Assembly (NCBI RefSeq): GCF_051401765.1
Contig: NW_027480440.1
Coordinates: forward strand, 6,510,001-6,574,000
From: Calliopsis andreniformis
Taxonomy: Eukaryota > Arthropoda > Insecta > Hymenoptera > Andrenidae
Reading direction: 5' to 3'
Length of the DNA: 64,000 nucleotides
Shown here: in pieces, positions 54,330 to 64,000 of the stretch
How positions within the stretch are numbered: position 1 is the first letter of the stretch
How the letters are laid out: every line of letters begins with the position of its first letter
Notes under the pieces: model-generated
The model's database searches: none
Seen by the model: the letters and a program-made list of their open reading frames with translations, nothing else
Told to the model about the DNA's origin: nothing
Position numbers and translations under genes: made by a program

Positions 54330-56293
54330 TTCAATCCTCAACACTCAATCTTCAATCCTCAATCCTCAGTCTTCAATCCTCAATACTCTATCTTCAATTC
54401 TCAATCCTCAATCCTCAATCCTCAGTCTTGAATCCTCAATCCTCGATCCTCAATTCTCAATCCTCAATCCTCAGTCCTCAGACCTCAAACATCAATACTC
54501 AACCCTCAGTCGTCGTCCTCAATCCACAACCCTCAATCCTCAATCCTCAATCTTCAATCCTCAATCATCAATCCTCAATCTTCAATCTTCAATCCTCAAT
54601 ACTCAATCTTCAATCCTCAATCCTCAATCCTCAATTGTCAATCCTAAATCCCCAATCCACTATCATCAATCCGCAATCCTCAATCCTCAATCCTCAATCC
54701 TCAATCCTCAATCTTCAATCCTCAATACTCAATCTTCAATCTTCAATCCTCAATCCTCAATCCTCAATCCTCAATCCGCAATCCTCAATCTTCAATCCTC
54801 AATACCCAATCTTCAATCCTCAATCCTCAATCCTGAAATCCTCAAGCCTCAATATTCAGACCTCAAACGTCAATACTCAGCCCTCAGCCCTCATCCTCAA
54901 TCCACAAACCTCAATCCTCAATCCTCAATCTCCAATCCTCTATCCTCAACCCTCAATCCTCAGTCCTCAATCCTCAATCCTCAAACCTCAAACCTGAATA
55001 CTCAATCCTGAATCCTCATTCTTCAGCCCTCAGTCCTCAACAATCAGTTGTCAATCCTCAATCCTCAATAGAATATCATCAATTCACAGTTTTCAATACT
55101 CAATACTCAACCTGCAATCTTCAAATCTCTATCCACAAACATCAATTCTCATCACTCAACCCTCAACACTCAGTCCTCAATGTTCAATCCTTAATCCTCA
55201 ATTCTCAATATTCGATCCTCAATACTGAATCTTCAATCCTCAATCCTCAATCCTCAATCCTCAATCCTCAATCCTTAATCCTCAATCTTCAATCCTCAGT
55301 CCGCAATCCTCAATCTTCAATCCTCAATCCTCAATCCTCATCCTCAATCCTCAATCCTCAATCATCAATCCTCAATACTCAATCTTCAATCCTCAATCCT
55401 GAATCCTCAATCCTCTATCCTCAATCCTCAATCCTCAATCAACAATACTCAATCTTCAATAATCAATCCTCTATCCTCAATCCTCAATCCTTAATACTCA
55501 ACCATCAATCCTCAATTCTCAATACTCAATAGAATATCCTGAATTCTCAGGATTCAATACTCAAACATCAATCCTCAACCCTGAGCCCCCATTCTCAATC
55601 CACAATCCTCACTCCTCAATCCTCAATTTTCAATCCTCAATCCTCAACCCTCAGTCCTCATCCTCAATTCTCAATTCTCAATCCTCAATCCTAAATCCTC
55701 AATCTTCAATCCTCAATAATCAATCTCCAATCCTAGATCCCCAATCCCCAATCCTCAATCCTTAATCTTCAATCTTCAATCCTCAATCCCCGGTCCTCAA
55801 TCTTAAATGCGCAATGCTCAATCCTCAATCCTCAATCCTCAGTCCTCAATCCTCAATCCTCAATCCGCAATCCTCAATCTTCAATCCTCAATACTCAATC
55901 TTCAATCCTAAATCCTCAATCCTGAAATCCTCAATCCTCAATATTCAGCACACAACCCTCAACACTCAGTCCTCAATGTTCAATCCTTAATCCTCAATTC
56001 TCAATCTTCGATCCTCTAGACTGAATCTCCAATCCTCAATCCTCAATCCTCAATCCACAATCCTTAATCCTCAATCTTCAATCCTCTGTCCGCAATCCTC
56101 AATCTTCAATCCTCAATCCTCAATCCTCATCCTCAATCCTCAATCCTCAATATTCAATCCTCAATATTCCATCTTCAATCCTAAATCCTCAATCCTGAAA
56201 TCCTCAATCCTCAATATTCAACACACAACCCTCAACCTTCAATCCTCAATACTCAACCATCAATCCTCAATTCTCAACACTCAATCATCAGTC
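54330..56293 (+). repeat. Higher-order repeat 3, copy 1 (1,964-1,971 bp)
   Basis: Aligned to copy 2 at CAGTCTTGAATCC (offset 1,964), the type C leader (55041/57005, 1,964), the type D dyad (55536/57507, 1,971) and CGGTCC (55791/57762, 1,971). The step is one heptamer. It carries a rare CTCTAGACTGAATC and a GTCGTCGTCC triplet near 54510. Confidence 0.87.
55536..55553. repeat. 7-bp inverted repeat in a type D island
   Basis: ATCCTGA/TCAGGAT with loop ATTC, 25-40 kb from the other perfect examples, so the dyad has been kept in a separate repeat family. Confidence 0.8.
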
Positions 56294-58264
56294 TTCAATC
56301 CTCAACACTCAATCTTCAATCCTCAATCCTCAGTCTTCAATCCTCAATACTCTATCTTCAATTCTCAATCCTCAATCCTCAATCCTCAGTCTTGAATCCT
56401 CAATCCTCGATCCTCAATTCTCAATCCTCAATCCTCAGTCCTCAGACCTCAAACATCAATACTCAACCCTCAGTCGTCGTCCTCAATCCACAACCCTCAA
56501 TCCTCAATCCTCAATCTTCAATCCTCAATCATCAATCCTCAATCTTCAATCTTCAATCCTCAGTACTCAATCTTCAATCCTCAATCCTCAATCCTCAATT
56601 GTCAATCCTAAATCCCCAATCCACTATCATCAATCCGCAATCCTCAATCCTCAATCCTCAATCCTCAATCCTCAATCTTCAATCCTCAATACTCAATCTT
56701 CAATCTTCAATCCTCAATCCTCAATCCTCAATCCTCAATCCGCAATCCTCAATCTTCAATCCTCAATACCCAATCTTCAATCCTCAATCCTCAATCCTGA
56801 AATCCTCAAGCCTCAATATTCAGACCTCAAACGTCAATACTCAGCCCTCAGCCCTCATCCTCAATCCACAAACCTCAATCCTCAATCCTCAATCTCCAAT
56901 CCTCTATCCTCAACCCTCAATCCTCAGTCCTCAATCCTCAATCCTCAAACCTCAAACCTGAATACTCAATCCTGAATCCTCATCCTTCAGCCCTCAGTCC
57001 TCAACAATCAGTTGTCAATCCTCAATCCTCAATAGAATATCATCAATTCACAGTTTTCAATACTCAATACTCAACCTGCAATCTTCAAATCTCTATCCAC
57101 AAACATCAATTCTCATCACTCAACCCTCAACACTCAGTCCTCAATGTTCAATCCTTAATCCTCAATTCTCAATATTCGATCCTCAATACTGAATCTTCAA
57201 TCCTCAATCCTCAATCCTCAATCCTCAATCCTCAATCCTTAATCCTCAATCTTCAATCCTCAGTCCGCAATCCTCAATCTTCAATCCTCAATCCTCAATC
57301 CTCATCCTCAATCCTCAATCCTCAATCATCAATCCTCAATACTCAATCTTCAATCCTCAATCCTGAATCCTCAATCCTCTATCCTCAATCCTCAATCCTC
57401 AATCAACAATACTCAATCTTCAATAATCAATCCTCTATCCTTAATCCTCAATCCTTAATCCTTAATACTCAACCATCAATCCTCAATTCTCAATACTCAA
57501 TAGAATATCCTGAATTCTCAGGATTCAATACTCAAACATCAATCCTCAACCCTGAGCCCCCATTCTCAATCCACAATCCTCACTCCTCAATCCTCAATTT
57601 TCAATCCTCAATCCTCAACCCTCAGTCCTCATCCTCAATTCTCAATTCTCAATCCTCAATCCTAAATCCTCAATCTTCAATCCTCAATAATCAATCTCCA
57701 ATCCTAGATCCCCAATCCCCAATCCTGAATCCTTAATCTTCAATCTTCAATCCTCAATCCCCGGTCCTCAATCTTAAATGCTCAATGCTCAATCCTCAAT
57801 CCTCAATCCTCAGTCCTCAATCCTCAATCCTCAATCCGCAATCCTCAATCTTCAATCCTCAATACTCAATCTTCAATCCTAAATCCTCAATCCTGAAATC
57901 CTGAATCCTCAATATTCAGCACACAACCCTCAACACTCAGTCCTCAATGTTCAATCCTTAATCCTCAATTCTCAATCTTCGATCCTCTAGACTGAATCTC
58001 CAATCCTCAATCCTCAATCCTCAATCCACAATCCTTAATCCTCAATCTTCAATCCTCTGTCCGCAATCCTCAATCTTCAATCCTCAATCCTCAATCCTCA
58101 TCCTCAATCCTCAATCCTCAATATTCAATCCTCAATATTCCATCTTCAATCCTAAATCCTCAATCCTGAAATCCTCAATCCTCAATATTCAACACACAAC
58201 CCTCAACCTTCAATCCTCAATACTCAACCATCAATCCTCAATTCTCAACACTAAATCATCAGTC
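56294..58264 (+). repeat. Higher-order repeat 3, copy 2
   Basis: Nearly identical to copy 1; for example it has AAATGCTCAATG where copy 1 has AAATGCGCAATG. It is followed directly by copy 3. Confidence 0.87.
57507..57524. repeat. 7-bp inverted repeat in a type D island
   Basis: Counterpart of 55536-55553 in copy 2 of repeat 3; the dyad is perfect. Confidence 0.8.
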
Positions 58265-59890
58265 TTCAATCCTCAACACTCAATCTTCAATCCTCAATCC
58301 TCAGTCTTCAATCCTCAATACTCTATCTTCAATTCTCAATCCTCAATCCTCAATCCTCAGTCTTGAATCCTCAATCCTCGATCCTCAATTCTCAATCCTC
58401 AATCCTCAGTCCTCAGACCTCAAACATCAATACTCAACCCTCAGTCGTCGTCCTCAATCCACAACCCTCAATCCTCAATCTTCAATCTTCAATCCTCAAT
58501 ACTCAATCTTCAATCCTCAATCCTCAATCCTCAATTGTCAATCCTAAATCCCCAATCCACTATCATCAATCCGCAATCCTCAATCCTCAATCCTCAATCC
58601 TCAATCCTCAATCTTCAATCCTCAATACTCAATCTTCAATCTTCAATCCTCAATCCTCAATCCTCAATCCTCAATCCGCAATCCTCAATCTTCAATCCTC
58701 AATACCCAATCTTCAATCCTCAATCCTCAATCCTGAAATCCTCAAGCCTCAATATTCAGACCTCAAACGTCAATACTCAGCCCTCAGCCCTCATCCTCAA
58801 TCCACAAACCTCAATCCTCAATCTCCAATCCTCTATCCTCAACCCTCAATCCTCAGTCCTCAATCCTCAATCCTCAAACCTCAAACCTGAATACTCAATC
58901 CTGAATCCTCATTCTTCAGCCCTCAGTCCTCAACAATCAGTTGTCAATCCTCAATCCTCAATAGAATATCCTCAATTCACAGTTTTCAATACTCAATACT
59001 CAATCTGCAATCATCCAACCTCTATCCACAAACATCAACTTTCATCACTCAACCCTCAACACTCAGTCCTCAATGTTCAATCCTTAATCCTCAATTCTCA
59101 ATATTCGATCCTCAATACTGAATCTTCAATCCTCAATCCTCAATCCTCAATCCTCATCCTCAATCCTCAATCCTCAATCATCAATCCTCAATACTCAATC
59201 TTCAATCCTCAATCCTGAATCCTCAATCCTCTATCCTCAATCCTCAATCCTTAATCAACAATACTCAATCTTCAATAATCAATCCTCTATCCTCAATCCT
59301 CAATCCTTAATACTCAACCATCAATCCTCAATTCTCAATACTCAATAGAATATTCTGAATTCTCAGGATTCAATACTCAAACATCAATCCTCAACCCTGA
59401 GCCCCCATTCTCAATCCACAATCCTCACTCCTCAATCCTCAATCCTCAATTTTCAATCCTCAATCCTCAACCCTCAGTCCTCATCCTCAATTCTCAATTC
59501 TCAATCCTCAATCCTAAATCCTCAATCTTCAATCCTCAATAATCAATCTCCAATCCTAGATCCCCAATCCCCAATCCTCAATCCTTAATCCTCAATCTTC
59601 AATCCTCAATCCCCGGTCCTCAATATTAAATGCTCAATGCTCAATCCTCAATCCTCAATCCTCAGTCCTCAATCCTCAATCCTCAATCCGCAATCCTCAA
59701 TCTTCAATCCTCAATACTCAATCTTCAATCCTAAATCCTCAGTCCTGAAATCCTCAATCCTCAATATTCAGCACACAACCCTCAACCTTCAATCCTCAAT
59801 ACTCAACCATCAATCCTCAATTCTCAACACTCAATCATCAGTCTTCAATCCTCAACACTCAATCTTCAATCCTCAATCCTCAGTCTTCAA
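58265..59890 (+). repeat. Higher-order repeat 3, copy 3, shortened
   Basis: Offsets to copy 2 fall in steps from 1,971 to 1,929, 1,845, 1,852 and 1,579. Each step (42, 84, 7, 273) is a multiple of 7. The 273-base loss lies near 59762, between two near-identical stretches reading CACACAACCCTCAAC. Confidence 0.85.
59352..59369. repeat. Imperfect inverted repeat in a type D island
   Basis: ATTCTGA/TCAGGAT: one substitution relative to the perfect dyad in copies 1 and 2. Confidence 0.7.
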
Positions 59891-60370
59891 TCCTCAATAC
59901 TCAATCTTGAATCCTCAATCCTCAATCCTCAATCCTCAATCTTCAATCCTCAATCCTCTATCCTCAATTCTCAATCCTCAATCCTCAATCCTCAGACCTC
60001 AAACATCAATAATCAACCCTCAGTCCTCGTCCTCAATCCACAACCCTCTGTCCTCAATCCTCGATCTTCAATCCTCAATCCTCAATCCTCAATCCTCAAT
60101 CCTCACTCCTCAGTCCTCAAACCTCAATCCTGAATCCTCAATACTGAATGCTCATTCTTCAGCCCTCAGTCCTCAACAATCAGTTGTCAATCCTCAGTCC
60201 TCAATAGAATATCCTCAATTCACAGTTTTCAATACTCAATCCCCATTCTTCGATCTTCAAATCTCAATACACAAACATCAATTCTCATCACACAACCCTC
60301 AACACTCAGTCCTCAATCTTCAATCCTCAATACTCAATACTCAATCTTCAATCCTCAATACTCAATTTCC
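59891..60370 (+). repeat. Linker segment with a type C island
   Basis: Type C island at about 60175-60310 (leader CAATCAGTTGTC, GAATATCCTC). The rest is plain heptamers. Confidence 0.68.
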
Positions 60371-61140
60371 AATCCTCAATCCTCAATTCTCAATCCTCAA
60401 TCCTCAATCCTCAGTCTTCAATCCTCAATCCTCAAACCTCAATCTTCAGTCCTCAATCTTCAATCCTCAATACTCAATCTTCAATCCTCAGTCCTCAATC
60501 CTCAATCCTCAATCCTCAATACTCAATCTTCAAACCTCAATACTCAATTTCCAATCATCAATACTCAATTCTCAATCCTCAATCCTCAATCCTCAATCTT
60601 CAATCCTCAATCCTCAATCCTCAATCCTCAGTCCTCAATCTTCAATCCTCAATACTCAATCTTCAATCCTCAACCCTCAATCCTCAATCCTCAACCCTCA
60701 ATCCTCAATCCTCAATCTTCAATCCTCAATACTCAATCTTCAATCCTCAATTCTCAATCCTCAACCCTCAATCCTCATTCTTCAATCCTCAACACCCAAT
60801 CCTCAATCTTCAGTACTCAATACTCAATCTTCAATCCTCAATCCTCAATCCTCAATCCTCAATCCTCAATCATCAATCCTCAATATTCAAAACACATCCC
60901 TCAACCATCAATCCTCAATATTCAAAACACATCCCTCAACCATCAATCCTCAATACTCAACCATCAATCCTCAATACTCAATACTCAATAGAATATCCTG
61001 AATTCTCATGTTTCAATATTCAATCCACAATACTCAATAATCAAAACTCTATCCTGAAACATCAAATCTCAGCACTCAATCCTCACCACTCAGGCCTCTC
61101 TCTTCAATCTTCCATCCTCAATCCTCTATCCTCAAGCGTC
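60371..61140 (+). repeat. 770 bp tandem duplication, copy 1
   Basis: Unit of exactly 110 heptamers, aligned at CAGTCTTC (60412/61182), AACACCCAATCC (60791/61561), the type B island (60991/61761) and CTCAAGCGTC (61131/61901). Within it lies a 35-base (5 x 7) unit repeated twice at 60871-60905 and 60906-60940, marked by AAAACACATCCC. Confidence 0.9.
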
Positions 61141-61910
61141 AATCCTCAATCCTCAATTCTCAATCCTCAATCCTCAATCCTCAGTCTTCAATCCTCAATC
61201 CTCAAACCTCAATCCTCAGTCCTCAATCTTCAATCCTCAATACTCAATCTTCAATCCTCAATCCTCAATACTCAATCCTCAATCCTCAATATTCAATCTT
61301 CAAACCTCAATACTCAATTTCCAATAATCAATACTCAATTCTCAATCCTCAATCCTCAATCCTCAATCTTCAATCCTCAATCCTCAATCCTCAATCCTCA
61401 GTCCTCAATCTTCAATCCTCAATACTCAATCTTCAATCCTCAACCCTCAATCCTCAATCCTCAACCCTCAATCCTCAATCCTCAATCTTCAATCCTCAAT
61501 ACTCAATCTTCAATCCTCAATTCTCAATCCTCAACCCTCAATCCTCATTCTTCAATCCTCAACACCCAATCCTCAATCTTCAGTACTCAATACTCAATCT
61601 TCAATCCTCAATCCTCAATCCTCAATCCTCAATCCTCAATCATCAATCCTCAATATTCAAAACACATCCCTCAACCATCAATCCTCAATATTCAAAACAC
61701 ATCCCTCAACCATCAATCCTCAATACTCAACCATCAATCCTCAATTCTCAATACTCAATAGAATATCCTGAATTCTCATGTTTCAATATTCAATCCACAA
61801 TACTCAATAATCAAAACTCTATCCTCAAACATCAAATCTCAGCACTCAATCCTCACCACTCAGGCCTCTCTCTTCAATCTTCCATCCTCAATCCTCTATC
61901 CTCAAGCGTC
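61141..61910 (+). repeat. 770 bp tandem duplication, copy 2
   Basis: Differs from copy 1 by scattered substitutions (for example CAATATTCAATC for CAATACTCAATC). The 35-base doublet is present again at 61641-61710, so it predates the duplication. Confidence 0.9.
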
Positions 61911-64000
61911 AATCCTCAATCCTCAATCCTCAAACCTCAATCCTCAGTCCTCAAACCTCAATTCCGAATCCTCAATCTTCAATACTCAATCCTCAATCCT
62001 AAAATCCTCAATCCTCAATATTCAACACACAACCCTCAACCATCAATCCTCAAAACTCAACCATCAATGCCCAATTCTCAATACTCAACAGAATATCCTG
62101 AATTCTCAGTTTCCAATACTCAATCCCTAATCTTGAATCTTCAAATCTCAATCCACAAACATCAATTCTCATCACTCAACCCTCAAAACTCAGTCCTCAA
62201 TCTTCAATCCTCAATCCTCAATCCTCAATCGTCAATCCTAAATCCCCAATCCTCTATCATCAATCCTCAATCCTCAATCCTCAATCTTCAACACTCAATC
62301 CTCAATCCTCAATCCTCAATCCTCAATCCTGAATCCTCATTCCTCAAACCTCAATCCTCAAACCTCAGTCCTCATCCTCAATTCTCAATTCTCAATCCTC
62401 AATCCTCAATCCTCAATCTTCAATCCTCAATAATCAATCTCCTATCCTAGATCCTCAATCCCCAACACTCAATCTTTAATCCTGAATCTTCAATCCTCAA
62501 TCCCCAGTCCTCAATCTTCAATCGTCAATGCTCAATACTCAATCCTCAACCCTCAGTCCTCAATCCTCAATCCTCAGTCCTCAATCCTCAATCCTCAACA
62601 CCCAAACCACAATCCTCAATATTCAACACACAACCCTCAACCATCAATCCTCAATACTCAACCATCAATCCTCAATTCTCAATACTCAATGGAATATCCT
62701 GAATTCTCATTGTTCAATACTCAATTCTCAATATTCAATAATCAAATCCCAATCCCCAAACATCAATTCTCAGCACTCAATCCTCAACAATCAGACCTCT
62801 CCCTTCAATCCTCCATCCTCAATCCTCAATCCTCAAGCGTCAATCCTCAATCCTCAATCCTCAACCCTCAACGCTCAGTCCTCAAACCTCAATCCCGAAT
62901 CCTCAATTCTGAATCCTCAATCTTCAGCCCTCAGTCCTCAACAATCAGTTGTCAATCCTCAATCCCCAATAGAATATCATCAATTAACAGTTTTCAATAC
63001 TCAATACACAATCTGCAATCTTCAAATCTCTATCCACAAACATCAATTCTCATCACTCAACCCTCAACACTCAGTCCCCAATCCTCAATCCCCAATCCTC
63101 ATTCTTCAATCCTCAATACCCAATCCTCAATCTTCAATCCTCAGTCCTCAATCCTCAATTCTCAATCCTCAATCCTCAGTCCTCAGTCCTCAAACATCAA
63201 TCCTCAACCCTCAGCCCTCATCCTCAATCCTCAATCCTCAATCCTCAATCCTCAATCCTCAATCTTCTATCTTCAATCCTCAATACTGAACATTCAATCC
63301 TCAACCCTCAGTCCTGAAACCTCAATTCTGAATCCTCAATCCTGTATCCTCAATCTTCAATCCTCAGACCTCAACCATCAATGCTCAATTCTCAATACTC
63401 AACAGAATATCCTGAATTCTCAGTTTTCAATACTAAATCCCCAATCTTCAATCTTCAAATCTCAATCCACAAACATCAATTCTCATCTCTCAACCCTCAA
63501 CACTTAGTCCTCAATCTTCAATCCTCAATCCTCAATCCTCAATCCTCAATAGTCAATCCTCAATACTGAATCTTCAATCCTCAATCCTCAATCCGCAATC
63601 CTCAATCCTTAATCCTGAATCCTCAATCTTCAATCCTCAGTCCCCAATCCTCAATCTTCAATCCTCAATCCTCAATCCTCAATCCTCAATGCTCAATCTT
63701 CAATCCTCAATACTCAATCTTCAATCCTCAATCCTCAATCCTCAATCCTCAATCCGCAATCCTCAATCTTCAATCCCCAATACTCAATCTTCAATCCTCA
63801 ATCCTCAATCCAGAAATCCTCAATCCTCAATATTCAACACACAACCCTCAATCTTCAATCCTCAATACTCAATCATCAATCCTCAATTCTCAATACTCAA
63901 TCGTCAGCCTTCAATCCTCCACACTCAATCTTCAATCCTCAATCCTAAATCTTCAATTCTCAATCTTCGATCCTCAATACTGAATCTTCAATCCTCAATC
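61911..64000 (+). repeat. Mixed satellite tail, continues past the window
   Basis: Contains a type A island near 62093 (GTTTCCAATAC variant), type B near 62692 (GGAATATCC), type C near 62968 and type A near 63406. The last 400 bases are plain heptamers with one 8-base unit (AGAAATCC near 63812). Confidence 0.7.

Larger units (their letters stand above)
1..64000 (+). repeat. Heptanucleotide satellite array (TCAATCC)n, fills the window
   Basis: Uninterrupted tandem array of a 7-base unit; the + strand is C/T/A-rich and almost free of G, and the - strand reads ATTGAGG. Common variants are TCAATCT, TCAATAC, TCAGTCC, TCAACCC, TCAAACC, TCAATTC, TCATCC (6 bases) and TGAAATCC (8 bases). The TCA at the start of the unit is the most constant part and the last three bases vary most. 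Orientation never flips. Neither end of the window leaves the array, so its true length exceeds 64 kb. The canonical unit has no CpG; CpG occurs only in variants such as CTCGTT, TCAATCG and CAATCCGC. No unique sequence, mobile element or RNA gene interrupts it. Eukaryotic satellite DNA is the best reading, inferred from size and organisation; the species cannot be told. Confidence 0.97.

Noticed and set aside
59637..61001. Longest forward open frame (454 codons), SSILNPQ-like heptapeptides
   Set aside because: It follows from the 7-base repeat, which is stop-free in all forward frames until a variant such as CCTGAAT or CCTAAAT appears. It starts and ends within the satellite, spans the edges of repeat units, and shows no signal peptide, domain or change in composition.
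1..64000. Telomeric repeat array
   Set aside because: The G-rich strand, written TTGAGGA, matches the plant-type TTTAGGG at 5 of 7 positions, but no run of TTTAGGG, TTAGGG or other standard telomere unit is present. The substitution load and higher-order units are unlike a functional telomere.
1..64000. CRISPR array
   Set aside because: There are no constant repeats separated by unique spacers and no cas genes; repeats are 7 bases and contiguous.
1..64000. Cyanobacterial short tandemly repeated heptamers (STRR)
   Set aside because: Those are short intergenic runs between genes. A gene-free array of more than 64 kb with multi-kilobase units does not fit a bacterial chromosome.
1..64000. tRNA, rRNA or other structured RNA genes
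   Set aside because: The near absence of G on the + strand and the uniform repeat leave no room for such folds; I found no cloverleaf or conserved rRNA stretch.

Overview
The whole window, from its first base to its last, is one tandem-repeat (satellite) array. The unit is a 7-base repeat, TCAATCC on the + strand (ATTGAGG on the - strand). About 9,100 units fit in 64 kb. Most carry one or two substitutions, and all run head to tail in one orientation. I see no unique flanking DNA, no transposon, no RNA gene and no gene I would defend as real. Array size, lack of genes and nested long repeats point to a eukaryotic chromosome (heterochromatin, pericentromere, subtelomere or sex-chromosome type DNA). 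The sequence does not identify the species.

The simple repeat is organised at several higher levels. (1) About 1-13.1 kb: a family of roughly 740-770 bp half-modules paired into a ~1.5 kb higher-order repeat, plus a 2.3 kb duplication and a chimeric junction. (2) About 13.1-31.3 kb: a second family rich in conserved divergent 'islands' of about 50-120 bp, with a 4.05 kb duplication at an offset of 7,514 bp and nested smaller copies. (3) 31.3-37.1 kb: a direct tandem duplication of 2,918 bp, about 99.5% identical by eye. (4) About 37.1-53.8 kb: a mosaic of 0.8-1.8 kb segments repeated at offsets of 1,754, 3,666, 8,987 and ~14,140 bp. (5) About 54.3-59.9 kb: three tandem copies of a ~1.97 kb unit. 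(6) 60.4-61.9 kb: two tandem copies of a 770 bp (110 x 7) unit. (7) 61.9-64 kb: a mixed tail; the array continues past the window.

Substituted heptamers act as a barcode that lets the copies be aligned. Within alignable copies, length changes are almost always whole multiples of 7, as expected if slippage and unequal exchange work in register with the unit. About sixty islands keep the 7-base register but differ strongly from TCAATCC. They fall into four related types (A-D), one of which carries a 7-bp inverted repeat.

The long open frames on the + strand follow from the repeat: 7 is not divisible by 3, so 21 bases read as the same 7-residue peptide (SSILNPQ) in all three frames, while the - strand meets a TGA every 21 bases in each frame. 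They are not reported as genes.
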